Source of the DNA: a virus | DNA length: 64,000 nt | Reading direction: 5' to 3' (one strand) | IMG/VR virus record: IMGVR_UViG_3300036945_000620 | Span: 1 to 64,000 of that record | In this document: piece after piece, positions 1 through 7,081 of the stretch | Position numbering within the stretch: position 1 is the first letter of the stretch | Layout of the letters: every line of letters starts with the position of its first letter | Position numbers and translations under genes: made by a program | The notes under the pieces: generated by a model | What the model saw: the letters and a program-made list of their open reading frames with translations, nothing else | Databases searched by the model: none | What the model was told of the DNA's origin: nothing

Positions 1-1098
1 GCGGAACGCCGAAAGCTTTTCGACCAGCCGGTCGATGCCTTTCGCGCGCTGCTTTTCGATCAGCTTCACCAGACCCTCGCCGATCTCTTTTCCGAGAATG
101 CGGACCGGCTTGCGCGCCTTCAGCATTTTGTAGCCGAGGGCGATCAGGGGCTTGGTATTGCGGCAGACGACAAGGTCAGCCGGGGCGAGCATGTCCAGCG
201 ACCAGTCCGCCATAGTGTCAACCGTGCCTTCCGGGGCCGTGGACGCGGGCAGGATGTGGCCGACCCACTGGCGCGCGTAGTTCACCACGGATTGCGCACA
301 GCGATAGGACACGCTCAGGGGGAGCGTGGACGCGTTGAATTCCGAGGCGATCATGCCGAGGCTTTCCGAGTCCGCGCCGCGAAAGCCATAGATCGCTTGC
401 GCAGGATCGCCGACCGCCACAAGGCGCGAGTCGTCGCGCATGATCTTGCGAAGGATCGCGCGCTGAATCGGGTTCGTATCTTGCGCCTCGTCCACGAAAA
501 CCCAGTCGAATTTCGGGAGCGTCACGCCTTCCTTGACGCACAGATAAAGCATGTCGTCGAAGTCGATCATTTTGGACGCGTTCGAGATGCGCAGGAACTT
601 GCGCGACCATTCGATTGCCGTCGCAAAATCCGCCGCGTCGCTTTCCAGCTCCATATCGTGATGATCCGCCAGCGCGACCCATTCCGACTCGGTATCTTCC
701 ACAAGGCAACCGATGCCGACGCCTTTGGCAAGGCCGACCAGCTTGCGCACGAATTTCGCGTACAGGCGCGCGTCACGATCTTCCCAGTGACCAGCGTCCG
801 AATCGGTCAGCCGATACATCTTGTCCGTCGTCGCGTCGCGCACGCCGCGCAGGCTCAGGGCCGGATTGAAAACCAGCGAGTGAAACGTGCGAGCGTTCAC
901 GCCGCGCGATTTCAGCTCCGTCGCGATTGACTTGTTGAAGGCGAGAAAGATCACGCGCGCGTCGCCGCAACGCTTTGTCGCCTCGACGATGGTCGTCGTT
1001 TTGCCGGACCCGGCGACGGCTTCCACGATCAAGTTCCCGGCTGTCGGGTTCTCGACGTGTGCGAAAATCGCCTGCTGATATTCGGACCACTGTGTCAT
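1..1098 (-). CDS. UvrD/Rep-type superfamily 1 DNA helicase (3' end cut by window edge)
   Basis: ATP-driven DNA-unwinding enzyme. The first 366 codons are visible and the gene runs off the left edge. Motifs in order: Walker A GSGKTT at residues 30-35, motif Ia-like FLAFNKS near 51-57, Walker B FVDEAQD at 201-207, motif III VGDPAQAIYGFRGA at 229-242, and motif IV-like SYRC near 264-267. This set is diagnostic of the UvrD/Rep/PcrA group. AGGAG lies about 10 bases before the ATG. Other frames on this strand are shadows. It is the outermost gene of the left minus-strand block and probably serves replication or recombination. Subfamily (UvrD against RecB-like) cannot be settled without the C-terminus. 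Confidence 0.93.
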   Translation of the reverse strand, partial: MTQWSEYQQAIFAHVENPTAGNLIVEAVAGSGKTTTIVEATKRCGDARVIFLAFNKSIATELKSRGVNARTFHSLVFNPALSLRGVRDATTDKMYRLTDSDAGHWEDRDARLYAKFVRKLVGLAKGVGIGCLVEDTESEWVALADHHDMELESDAADFATAIEWSRKFLRISNASKMIDFDDMLYLCVKEGVTLPKFDWVFVDEAQDTNPIQRAILRKIMRDDSRLVAVGDPAQAIYGFRGADSESLGMIASEFNASTLPLSVSYRCAQSVVNYARQWVGHILPASTAPEGTVDTMADWSLDMLAPADLVVCRNTKPLIALGYKMLKARKPVRILGKEIGEGLVKLIEKQRAKGIDRLVEKLSAFR

Positions 1099-1761
1099 AA
1101 CGGAAGCTCCTGAAACTCTCTGACGGTTGCGTTGCGATTGTCATGCCACGCCGGGCGGTCCGGATCAACCGGAAAATTATTACCGTGAAACGTCGCGCGC
1201 GGTAAGGATAATGGCGGGTGGTCGATCGTTAAGGATAATGGCCGGGCGGCGGATCGGGCGGACGCGGGGGCTTCAGCGGGTTACCCCTCCACCATTATCC
1301 GCGCCCGTTCTCCCGCCGTCATCCTTTCGCCCTTGCATGACGCTAGCCGGGCGTCGGGCTTCTCTTCGCGGCGATCACTTTCCGCTAGGCGTTTGCATCG
1401 CCACGTCTCTATAAAATCCTTCGGCTCTTTCGTCGCCGTTTCCTTGTGAACCAGAAAAACCCGGACCAGAAACTTCGGCCCTTGCGTCCATCGGTCAGCC
1501 AGCTTCCCATTGCAATCCTTACGCCAGTTAGAGAACGCGCCCGGTGCGGTTTAGGTCGCCGGGCGCGACCGTCTGATGGCTACCGCTGCCAAAATTTGAA
1601 CCGTGCTGAATTGATCCGTTCCTAACCACGCTCAAGCCGCAGGGGCGAGCATGACGGGAGGGCAGACTTTTCGGACTCGCGTCCTAATCCAGCTTTGCAG
1701 TCTGTTACCAGTTCGAGCCCGCGCCGTTCACGCGCGGTTAGAGTTCCCTCCCTTGAGCAAC
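1099..1761. other. Gene-poor interval with repeats, hairpins and a start-less open frame
   Basis: No complete gene is supported here. The stretch holds two copies of GTTAAGGATAATGGC-like sequence (about 1200-1242, the first as GGTAAGG), a perfect 8-bp stem GCGCCCGG/CCGGGCGC at 1537-1544 and 1559-1566, and a 7-bp inverted pair GGGAGGG/CCCTCCC at 1656-1662 and 1746-1752. The open frame at 1281-1550 is listed separately. The repeats resemble the TTAAGGTTAA family that dominates 9.1-10 kb, with one changed base. Confidence 0.6.
1281..1550 (-). pseudogene. Open frame of 89 codons without a usable start codon, protein-like
   Basis: The frame from the TAA at 1551-1553 to the stop at 1281-1283 is uninterrupted. 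It reads like real protein, for example NWRKDCNGKLADRWTQGPKF near its N-terminus and TAGERARIMVEG at its end. No ATG, GTG or TTG occurs before about three-quarters of its length; only CTG codons are available. A good Shine-Dalgarno plus ATG (AAGGATTGCAATG, near 1507-1519) sits inside it in another frame and gives only 33 codons. Most likely a decayed or frameshifted gene, or one starting at an unusual codon. Product not recognised. Confidence 0.4.
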
Positions 1762-2511
1762 TTAATACACAAGTCCGAGTCGTTTTTGCAGATACTTCGC
1801 GACCGCCTTGCGGACGCGTGCAATGTCCGCGCCCTTGCGGTAGGCGACGAAACTGATCTGCGTATCTGTCCAGCCGCCGGATCGCAGCGCGTTCATGATC
1901 AGCGTGCCGTGCATGTATCCCTCGCGGATGTGTTCGAGCAAGTGGCCGGTGTCGCCGTCGTGCGTGGTCATGCCTTCGCCCCGGAACGGGCCTTGCTGCG
2001 GAAGCGTCTCACGTTGCGCCATGCAGATGAAACAGTCGCCCAGTTCCGGCTTGGGAAGCTCGACGCCGTCCGGGAGCGTCGCCTTAACGAAGTCGCGAAT
2101 CTGCTTCTTGAGCAACTTGGCCGCGACGCCGTCGCGCTGCGCTTGCGCGCGTGCGTCAGGATCATCCCAAGCGTCCGGGAGGATCATGCCATCGGTGAAA
2201 GGAATCGCGTCCACGTGCTCCGGACGCTTGCCGACGAACCACTGGCCTTTGTTCGAGTAGATGTAGAAAGCGCCGAGGCCGAACGCGCCGAGGGAGATGT
2301 TGAGTCTGTCCTTAGTCGTGACGCTTTTCCAGCCGCCGGTGTCCAGCTTGACCCGTCCGTCCGGGAGCTGCACAGCGATGTCCGTTGTGTGCAGGCGGAT
2401 GACGTTCTCGCCGTCGGCGCGCGTGTAGCGGAAAGTATTGTTCGCGATCTTGCGGGGCTTCCCGGCGATGTCCGGGACGCGCCTGAAACTGTCAGCCATA
2501 GAAATTCGCAT
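1762..2511 (-). CDS. Unknown phage protein with Cys/His cluster, 249 aa
   Basis: Not recognised. The C-terminal half carries C160-F-I-C163 followed by H184, H190 and H194, a spacing that could bind a metal ion (inference). A basic helix-rich tail follows. The start is the ATG preceded by GAGAGACACC, a leader shared with the genes starting at 3019 and 7042; the longer frame upstream runs into the sigma-54-like site at 2563-2578. That site ends 51 bases before the start, so this gene probably has its own promoter. Confidence 0.8.
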   Translation of the reverse strand: MRISMADSFRRVPDIAGKPRKIANNTFRYTRADGENVIRLHTTDIAVQLPDGRVKLDTGGWKSVTTKDRLNISLGAFGLGAFYIYSNKGQWFVGKRPEHVDAIPFTDGMILPDAWDDPDARAQAQRDGVAAKLLKKQIRDFVKATLPDGVELPKPELGDCFICMAQRETLPQQGPFRGEGMTTHDGDTGHLLEHIREGYMHGTLIMNALRSGGWTDTQISFVAYRKGADIARVRKAVAKYLQKRLGLVY

Positions 2512-2562
2512 CGGTGTCTCTCTGGTTTGTGTGGCGGGCCTTATGCCCGCCACGTCTAACAA

Positions 2563-2578
2563 TGCAAGCGCCGTGCCG
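2563..2578 (-). promoter_or_regulatory. Sigma-54-like -24/-12 promoter
   Basis: Minus-strand CGGCACGGCGCTTGCA matches the TGGCACG-N4-TTGCW consensus except at the first base. It lies directly after the stop of the upstream gene and 51 bases before the start at 2511. Confidence 0.6.
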
Positions 2579-3019
2579 TCAGTCCGCCCGCGTTTGGGAG
2601 AACGCGCCGACCACGCCGTTGGCCGTCAGGTGCTCGACGAACGCCAGCGCGCCGATCTCTTTGATGTCCATCGATTGCCCGCGATACTGGCCGGGGCCGT
2701 GAAAATACCAGTCGCTCGCCGTGTGGACGCCTTTCTTGACGTATCCAGCCCGGTCGCCCATGTCGCGCCCGGCTGTCAGTGCCTTGGCGATCCGCAGGGC
2801 CTTCATCAGTTCGGGGTTCTGCTTGGCAGGGATGATGACCCAAGCAAAGCCGCAATACATCGGCTCGATTGCGTGCTCGCCGCCGCAGGCGTTCGCCGCT
2901 CTCGCCCATGCTTCATCGCCGCGCGCCTTCACTTCGGCGCGGTAGGCGGTGATAGCCTTGTCCATCGCAGCGGTTGCCGCCGCGTGTGCGTTGTTGATCA
3001 GTTCCACATAGTTGCGCAT
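2579..3019 (-). CDS. Unknown phage protein, 146 aa
   Basis: Product not recognised. Helical Ala-rich N-terminus, then a central segment FAWVIIPAKQNPELMKALRIAK and a C-terminal DIKEIGALAFVEHLTANGVVG that looks folded. The ATG at 3019 has the GAGAGACACC leader seen before the gene at 1762-2511; an in-frame upstream extension lacks a ribosome-binding site. A near sigma-54 match sits 44 bases upstream. The stop at 2579 abuts the next promoter-like site, so each gene here looks like a separate transcription unit. Confidence 0.78.
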   Translation of the reverse strand: MRNYVELINNAHAAATAAMDKAITAYRAEVKARGDEAWARAANACGGEHAIEPMYCGFAWVIIPAKQNPELMKALRIAKALTAGRDMGDRAGYVKKGVHTASDWYFHGPGQYRGQSMDIKEIGALAFVEHLTANGVVGAFSQTRAD

Positions 3020-3063
3020 CGGTGTCTCTCTTTGTTGCAGTAGGGAAGCCATGGGGGATGTAT

Positions 3064-3079
3064 TGCATCCCCCATGCCA
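3064..3079 (-). promoter_or_regulatory. Sigma-54-like promoter, weaker match
   Basis: TGGCATGGGGGATGCA on the minus strand: perfect -24 half, -12 half ATGCA instead of TTGCA. It lies 44 bases before the start at 3019. Confidence 0.45.
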
Positions 3080-3084
3080 CGTGT

Positions 3085-3351
3085 CTACAGAAAAAAGCCT
3101 TCGCTGATCTCGACCGTCACGCCGGTCCGTTCAAGGATCGCCGCCGCAAGGTTTTCGCAGTGCTTGCGCGCCTTCTCTTTCCCTTTGGCGTCGCCGTTCT
3201 TGTACTGAAAATACTGCTCGCGTCCGAACGCCTCCCTGATCTTCGCGTATGCGTCCTTGCGCTCTTGCGAGCGGAGGGGGTACGTGCCGATGGAAAGGTG
3301 ACAGGTGAAATGCGACATTGAATGATCGCCGCCGAAAAACGTCTTAGTCAT
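3085..3351 (-). CDS. Unknown small protein, 88 aa
   Basis: Not recognised; lysine-rich and soluble, with KTFFGGDHSMSHFTCHLSIG at its N-terminus and a middle helix rich in K/E/A. ATG chosen at 3351 because GGAGAG lies just upstream; longer in-frame starts overlap the sigma-54-like site at 3403-3418. Stands between two such sites. Confidence 0.75.
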   Translation of the reverse strand: MTKTFFGGDHSMSHFTCHLSIGTYPLRSQERKDAYAKIREAFGREQYFQYKNGDAKGKEKARKHCENLAAAILERTGVTVEISEGFFL

Positions 3352-3402
3352 AGTTCTCTCCGTGTCCATTACGGGACGGTCGTGCCGCCCCATAACGAAC
3401 AA

Positions 3403-3418
3403 TGCAAGCCCCATGCCA
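3403..3418 (-). promoter_or_regulatory. Sigma-54-like promoter
   Basis: TGGCATGGGGCTTGCA on the minus strand fits TGGCAYG-N4-TTGCW at every fixed position, 51 bases upstream of the ATG at 3351. Confidence 0.65.
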
Positions 3419-3442
3419 CGTGCCCGAGGCCCGTGTCCTTAA

Positions 3443-3487
3443 CCTTACCACCGATTGCCCGTTAGCCTTACCACCGATTGCCCGTTA
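3443..3487. repeat. Tandem 22-bp direct repeat
   Basis: CCTTACCACCGATTGCCCGT followed by TA occurs at 3443-3464 and again at 3466-3487, separated by one base, in the gap downstream of the gene ending at 3501. It is followed by TTAACGGCGTTAACCAT, related to the TTAACC repeat family. Role unknown. Confidence 0.8.
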
Positions 3488-3500
3488 ATGATTAACGGCG

Positions 3501-3881
3501 TTAACCATAAATCCATTCTTTCGGTCGTCGCTCCGCGAACGGGGTCATCGAATGCACGATGGCCGTGTTGCTGGCGCGCGGTTCGATCATGACACAATGA
3601 CCGCCGCGAATTGTCAGCCCGCCGCCCTTCTCATAGTTGCGCGAGACTTCCAGATAATCCTCGAACGATGGCCCGAAACGGAATCGGATCGTCGCGTGTT
3701 CGAGAATGGGCCGCGCAGGATCGTCGCCATAGCCGACGATTGTGTTCCGCGTCAATTCATCCGCGACGCCAAGCTGCTCGTCCAGACGGTCGCGCAGGCT
3801 CTTTTCGTTGCGCTCCATCGACTCGATGTGCGTCTGCCACTTCTTAGGCAAACGCTCGAACCCGTCCGGCCTGATCATCAT
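3501..3881 (-). CDS. Unknown phage protein, about 126 aa
   Basis: N-terminal helix with heptad-like charge (LPKKWQTHIESMERNEKSLR) then a beta-rich part with IRFRFGPSFEDYLEVSRNY, a layout common in uncharacterised phage proteins. Start placed at the ATG that overlaps the stop of the gene at 3878-4282 (ATGA); a TTG four codons earlier is possible. Co-transcribed with the gene at 3878-4282. Function unknown. Confidence 0.75.
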   Translation of the reverse strand: MMIRPDGFERLPKKWQTHIESMERNEKSLRDRLDEQLGVADELTRNTIVGYGDDPARPILEHATIRFRFGPSFEDYLEVSRNYEKGGGLTIRGGHCVMIEPRASNTAIVHSMTPFAERRPKEWIYG

Positions 3882-4282
3882 GATCTGATCCAATACGTGA
3901 CGCCGTCAAAATCGACCGACGTATAATCTTGCTGCAACTCTTCCGCCGCCTGTTTCCAGTCGATGCACGTCTGCGGCCATGACGCATTGCTGTCAATCGC
4001 GCCGATGTCATCGGCGAATTCACGCGCCCAGCGTTCGAAGTGAGAGTCGCGTATCAGCGCCTCGCCATGATGCCAGTCGGCGCAACCTTCGGCTTCTTCC
4101 GCCAGCGCCAGAAGCGCCGTCAGCTCTTCCTGCTCTTCCGTCATATCGACGCCGTTAACCATGAAACCTTCTTCGGTTTCTTCGCCGCCGTCCAGCTCTT
4201 CCTGTAGCTGCTCGATCTTTTCGATCACGTCGCGGCTGTCGATGATGTCGTCGCCGTTCGAGATGTTGATTCTGCGGGCCAT
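3878..4282 (-). CDS. Acidic protein of a widespread phage/plasmid family, 134 aa
   Basis: Very acidic (EELDGGEETEEGF, EEQEELTALLALAEEAEG). It ends in SVDFDGVTYWIRS, preceded by LIRDSHFERWAREFADDIGA and a WPQTCIDW segment. I recall this C-terminal pattern from many phage and plasmid hypothetical proteins; no biochemical role is known to me. The charge would suit a DNA-mimic or anti-restriction role, but that is only a guess. ATG at 4282 is preceded by GGAGAGTTTCAGA. A sigma-54-like site lies 33 bases upstream. Overlaps the downstream gene by 4 bases. Confidence 0.8.
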   Translation of the reverse strand: MARRINISNGDDIIDSRDVIEKIEQLQEELDGGEETEEGFMVNGVDMTEEQEELTALLALAEEAEGCADWHHGEALIRDSHFERWAREFADDIGAIDSNASWPQTCIDWKQAAEELQQDYTSVDFDGVTYWIRS

Positions 4283-4315
4283 TCTGAAACTCTCCGGTTG
4301 ATGTAGTCCAATCAA

Positions 4316-4331
4316 TGCAAGCGCCGTGCCT
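4316..4331 (-). promoter_or_regulatory. Sigma-54-like promoter
   Basis: AGGCACGGCGCTTGCA on the minus strand; only the first base differs from consensus. It overlaps the last codon of the upstream gene and lies 33 bases before the start at 4282. Confidence 0.6.
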
Positions 4332-4566
4332 ACAGGTGCGTGCGCAGGTCCAGCGTCATGTTCTGCAACGTCCGGATGGCGAGGTGAAAGCCATCCTCCA
4401 GACCTTTGCAGTACGTCTTAGCCTCAAGCGCCAGCGCCGCCCGTGCCGCCGCCTTGTCCACGTCCGGGCGGTTGTCGGCGCTCAGCGATTTGACCGGCTG
4501 ATCGTTAACCGCGATGACCGCGTAGTCCGGTGTCGGAAACAGTACAGTGATCTTCTGGTTACCCAT
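4330..4566 (-). CDS. Unknown small protein, 78 aa
   Basis: Not recognised. Beta-rich N-terminus (KITVLFPTPDYAVIAVNDQP) followed by a long Ala-rich helix ending ...LDLRTHL. Starts one base after the stop of the gene at 4568-5107, so it is translated from the same message; its 3' end overlaps the next sigma-54-like site. Confidence 0.75.
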   Translation of the reverse strand: MGNQKITVLFPTPDYAVIAVNDQPVKSLSADNRPDVDKAAARAALALEAKTYCKGLEDGFHLAIRTLQNMTLDLRTHL

Positions 4567-4567
4567 G

Positions 4568-5107
4568 TTAGCCTCCTAGTTCCGCAATGGCGCGGTCCTT
4601 TTCCTGATTGTATGGGTAGAGCAATTCCGATGCCAAGTCTCGCGCGCATTCGGCGATGTAGTCCTCACAATTGCTCTCGACGCCGCCGAGGTATTGCGTT
4701 TCATGCGTGCCGTCCAGCGTCACACCGATGACCACGTATTGCCATTCATCATCACACCAGCCGCGCAGAAATTCATAGTCGCGGCGGACCGCTTCCTTGC
4801 GGATGTCGCGGGCCGTGGGCGTGCGTCCCAGACGTTTCGCCAGCTTGGCCTTGTGCTCTTCGCACAGGCCCCATCCGTCGCGCTTGGCGATGGTCATCGT
4901 CTCGAACCAGTTATACAGGCGCTCGTAATGGCGTTCGCAAGAAAGACGCCAGTATCCACGCGGTTCGGTCGTCGTCTCGCGTCGCTGCCAGTCGCCGACA
5001 ACGCCGTGACCTTCAGCGCGCTCCCATGGCGTGTCGCCGCAATCGTCGCGCTCGATTGAAACGGTGAAGGTCGCGCCTTCATGTTCGAATTTGTCGCCGT
5101 CGTACAT
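4568..5107 (-). CDS. Unknown protein of a common phage family, 179 aa
   Basis: Trp- and Cys-rich soluble protein. The C-terminal half, WCDDEWQYVVIGVTLDG then YLGGVESNCEDYI, resembles a segment seen in many uncharacterised phage proteins (W-x-Y-V-V then GVES). The N-terminal half has several Cys/His pairs (SCERHYERLY, GLCEEHKAKL) that could bind metal. ATG at 5107 preceded by GAGTTTCAGA. First gene of a two-gene unit with 4330-4566, with a sigma-54-like site 33 bases upstream. Confidence 0.82.
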   Translation of the reverse strand: MYDGDKFEHEGATFTVSIERDDCGDTPWERAEGHGVVGDWQRRETTTEPRGYWRLSCERHYERLYNWFETMTIAKRDGWGLCEEHKAKLAKRLGRTPTARDIRKEAVRRDYEFLRGWCDDEWQYVVIGVTLDGTHETQYLGGVESNCEDYIAECARDLASELLYPYNQEKDRAIAELGG

Positions 5108-5140
5108 TCTGAAACTCTTCGGTTGCTCTAGTTCGAATGA

Positions 5141-5156
5141 TGCAATCGCTATGCCA
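5141..5156 (-). promoter_or_regulatory. Sigma-54-like promoter
   Basis: TGGCATAGCGATTGCA on the minus strand, 33 bases upstream of the ATG at 5107. Matches -24 and -12 blocks; position 7 is A instead of G. Confidence 0.6.
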
Positions 5157-5195
5157 TGCCGGCTAGTCTAGGTAAGTGTGCGCTGGCGTACTCTG

Positions 5196-5296
5196 TTACA
5201 AATAGCGACCGCGACCTACTTCGATCTGATTCCTGATCTCGCGCCAGCCGTCGAATCTCTCGACGATCTCGCGGCCATGCGTGATATGGCGTACTA
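5196..5296 (-). pseudogene. Frame-shifted C-terminal continuation of the gene at 5294-5476
   Basis: Directly after the stop at 5294 another frame reads FDLVRHITHGREIVERFDGW and continues with REIRNQIEVGRGRYL to a stop at 5196. It has protein-like composition but no start of its own. A single -1 shift in or near the CCCC run around 5300 would join it to the upstream gene. No classical slippery heptamer is visible, so a mutation or an assembly error is more likely than programmed shifting. Confidence 0.4.
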
Positions 5297-5476
5297 GGTC
5301 GAAGGCGGGGCGACAAACCCATGTCGCTCCGCTATCGCCGCCAGCCAGTTGATCGTGGCCGGTAGCGTCGCCTGTATGATAGCGTCGCGCAGGATCGCCG
5401 ACGCCGGGTGCAGGTGGCCGTCGATCTCGACCCAACGCGCCAGCGCGTTCGCCAGTGCTTGCGTGTCCCTGTCCAT
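5294..5476 (-). CDS. Unknown small protein, 60 aa, possibly truncated
   Basis: Helical: ALANALARWVEIDGHL, then ILRDAIIQATLPATINWLAA. ATG overlaps the stop region of the gene above (TAGATG). The frame ends abruptly after AERHGFVAPPST while the next frame continues with plausible protein (see 5196-5296), so the true product may be about 95 residues. Confidence 0.65.
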   Translation of the reverse strand: MDRDTQALANALARWVEIDGHLHPASAILRDAIIQATLPATINWLAAIAERHGFVAPPST

Positions 5477-5671
5477 CTATTCGATCTCGATTGTAAACTG
5501 GGGGCCGGGCGTGTCGTGCTTGTGATGCGCGTAATGCCAGCCCTTCACGAACCAGCGCGCCGACTGATCATCGGGGAACGTGTGCGAAGGGGGCGATATG
5601 TGCAGCGACCGCGACGGGGGCGCGAACATGACTCTTCCGTCGCTCAGGCGCGTGAGGTGATACGTGATCAT
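5477..5671 (-). CDS. Unknown small protein, 64 aa
   Basis: Not recognised; rich in His, Ser and Pro (HISPPSHTFPDDQSARWFVK). ATGA overlap with the preceding gene ending at 5668 indicates coupled translation. Confidence 0.7.
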   Translation of the reverse strand: MITYHLTRLSDGRVMFAPPSRSLHISPPSHTFPDDQSARWFVKGWHYAHHKHDTPGPQFTIEIE

Positions 5672-5865
5672 GCGCGCAGCTCGTACGCCAGCGCCCGGAT
5701 ATTGCGGACGCGTTCCTCGACCACTAGGTCCGACTCGTCAAGGATCACGCCATACAGCGCGCCGTCGTCCATTGCGCCCAACAGGCGCGCGTGTGCCGCC
5801 CATTTTTCTTTGCAGCGCCCGGTGTAGGTCATGCCGTCACGGTTGACGTAGCTGATTCGGTACAC
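5668..5865 (-). CDS. Unknown small protein, 65 aa, GTG start
   Basis: Starts at GTG, preceded by GGAGACACAA. The reading YRISYVNRDGMTYTGRCKEK suggests a small beta-rich fold followed by helices (AAHARLLGAMDDGALYGVIL). A longer ATG start would run over the sigma-54-like site. That site ends 35 bases upstream, so this gene heads the unit 5865-5294. Confidence 0.72.
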   Translation of the reverse strand: MYRISYVNRDGMTYTGRCKEKWAAHARLLGAMDDGALYGVILDESDLVVEERVRNIRALAYELRA

Positions 5866-5959
5866 TTGTGTCTCCGTACAGGTTGCTCTCCCCTGCCACA
5901 AGCAAAGCACATGCCATGAAAATGGCCGCAGTGATTAACAGCGAGAGTGTCTGTTTCAT
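5837..5959 (-). CDS. Putative small membrane or exported peptide, 40 aa
   Basis: MKQTLSLLITAAIFMACALL is a typical signal or membrane helix with a Cys near its end; the remaining 20 residues are polar. Lies 6 bases after the gene ending at 5965, with a weak ribosome-binding site, and overlaps the next gene by 29 bases. Real if the overlap is tolerated; moderate doubt. Confidence 0.5.
   Translation of the reverse strand: MKQTLSLLITAAIFMACALLVAGESNLYGDTSVPNQLRQP
5901..5916 (-). promoter_or_regulatory. Sigma-54-like promoter
   Basis: TGGCATGTGCTTTGCT on the minus strand fits all fixed positions (W = T). It is inside the 40-codon peptide gene and 35 bases before the GTG at 5865. Confidence 0.6.
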
Positions 5960-5964
5960 TAGGG

Positions 5965-6171
5965 TTACCGGGGCTCGATCTCGAATTCCATCCGGTGCTT
6001 GGCGCGTCCCTTGTTGAGACTTTCGCACGTCAGGTCAGCATCGCCGTCGTCGCGCTTGTAAACCTTAGCGCGGTCCCGGAATTGCGTAAACGCTTCCTGT
6101 CCCTGCTTGCCGGTGTAGTACAGGACGCGGCCCGACTTGATGTCGGTGCCGCGCAAAATACTGTTAGCCAC
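5965..6171 (-). CDS. Unknown small protein, 68 aa, GTG start
   Basis: Basic and soluble (GRVLYYTGKQGQEAFTQFRD, then KRDDGDADLTCESLNKGRAK). GTG start three bases after the previous stop, with AAGGGAC just upstream. Not recognised. Confidence 0.7.
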   Translation of the reverse strand: MANSILRGTDIKSGRVLYYTGKQGQEAFTQFRDRAKVYKRDDGDADLTCESLNKGRAKHRMEFEIEPR

Positions 6172-6174
6172 GTT

Positions 6175-6582
6175 CTAGTCCCTTTCGATCTTCTTCACTT
6201 CCACGGTGAACCCGGCGATCATCAGCTCGCGCCGGACGTTCTGCGCCGTCGATTCGTCATCCGTCTGGACAATGCACTGTGACACAAGTTTGCCGTCGCG
6301 CAATCCCTCGACCATGTCCTTTGCATCTTTCAGGCCGTAGTTCGCGCCCCAGTGGCGGATTGCCTTGATGCCGTCGATCAGCCGCGCGCCGTCGTGGTTC
6401 GTGATGATGACGCGATACAGCACAGCCGCGCCATACACTTCATTGGCAAGCTCTTCGGCCCATTTCTGTAGACCGTTCTGGATCATGACCGCCAGCAGAG
6501 GGTCCGCCTCGCCGATGGCCGGTTGCAGCATCTTGCGCTCGCGGATCATGCGGCGGATGAAGTCGTCGCGTGTCAAAAGCAT
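6175..6582 (-). CDS. Protein with ribosomal L7/L12 C-terminal-like domain, 135 aa
   Basis: The last 65 residues align by eye with the C-terminal domain of ribosomal stalk protein L7/L12: IKAIRHWGANYGLKDAKDMV corresponds to the conserved vIKavReaTGLGLKEAKdlV helix pair, and the end AGFTVEVKK to aGAeVEVK. That domain recruits translation GTPases. The N-terminal 70 residues (helical) are unrelated to L7/L12. Known: small L7/L12-like domains occur in various non-ribosomal bacterial and phage proteins. Inference: it may contact host elongation factors or the stalk. ATG at 6582; a TTG overlapping the previous stop is an alternative. Confidence 0.8.
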   Translation of the reverse strand: MLLTRDDFIRRMIRERKMLQPAIGEADPLLAVMIQNGLQKWAEELANEVYGAAVLYRVIITNHDGARLIDGIKAIRHWGANYGLKDAKDMVEGLRDGKLVSQCIVQTDDESTAQNVRRELMIAGFTVEVKKIERD

Positions 6583-6587
6583 CTGGT

Positions 6588-6821
6588 TCAATCCATTACG
6601 TCAAAGGTTGCATCGTCCGGCAGGCCGTGGATCGTGGCGACTTCGCTCACGGTCACGCCGTCCGGTTCGTCGCCGTCGCTCTCGATGTTGAGCGTGGCGA
6701 ATGTGGGCTTCGCGTGCGTGCCGACGTACGCCAGCGCCTTGCTCAGCGCCTCGCCTTCCGACTCCGCTTTGATGTAGAGCGTGGCCCAGACGGGCACGTC
6801 AACAGAGTATTCCAGTGTCAC
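6588..6821 (-). CDS. Unknown small protein, 77 aa, GTG start
   Basis: Beta-alpha pattern: VPVWATLYIKAESEGEALSK resembles small phage proteins with a strand followed by a helix. The C-terminus is acidic (DGDEPDGV). GTG start overlaps the stop of the previous gene (GTGA). Not recognised. Confidence 0.75.
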   Translation of the reverse strand: MTLEYSVDVPVWATLYIKAESEGEALSKALAYVGTHAKPTFATLNIESDGDEPDGVTVSEVATIHGLPDDATFDVMD

Positions 6822-7042
6822 GATGCGACTCCCATCAGTTGATCGATTGATCCGACGATATACTGCCGACGGTCCGCGTCATAGACCGATCCGCCCGTCT
6901 CGCGAACGCCGCGAACAAACGCCGCGAAGGCATTGCCGTCGCCCGCCGTGTTCTCGAACCGCGCCACAAGTTGACCGTCCACGCTCACGATGACCGGGCC
7001 GGTGATGTGATTCGAACTTTGCCGCATGAAGTCGTAACGCAT
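6818..7042 (-). CDS. Unknown small protein, 74 aa
   Basis: Beta-rich (GPVIVSVDGQLVARFENT) with a helix AFAAFVRGVRET and a Tyr-rich end. ATG at 7042 preceded by the GAGAGACACC-type leader. Overlaps the next gene by 4 bases. Confidence 0.75.
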   Translation of the reverse strand: MRYDFMRQSSNHITGPVIVSVDGQLVARFENTAGDGNAFAAFVRGVRETGGSVYDADRRQYIVGSIDQLMGVAS

Positions 7043-7081
7043 AGGTGTCTCTCTCTGTTTTCCCGCCCGTGTCGGGCGTGC

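Noticed and set aside
218-930. Long plus- and minus-strand frames over the UvrD-like gene.
   Set aside because: They overlap the helicase frame, which carries all the motifs; composition is Arg/His-rich as expected for shadows in GC-rich DNA.
1127-1414. 95-codon plus-strand frame.
   Set aside because: Built mainly from repeats and Arg/Pro-rich shadow sequence, with no ribosome-binding site; the minus-strand frame at 1281-1550 is more protein-like.
1656-1752. A tRNA-like structure: 7-bp GGGAGGG/CCCTCCC stem, a CTGCAAA loop and TTCGAGC.
   Set aside because: In neither strand do the T-arm and anticodon stem pair, and 97 bases is too long for the visible parts. Kept only as an inverted repeat.
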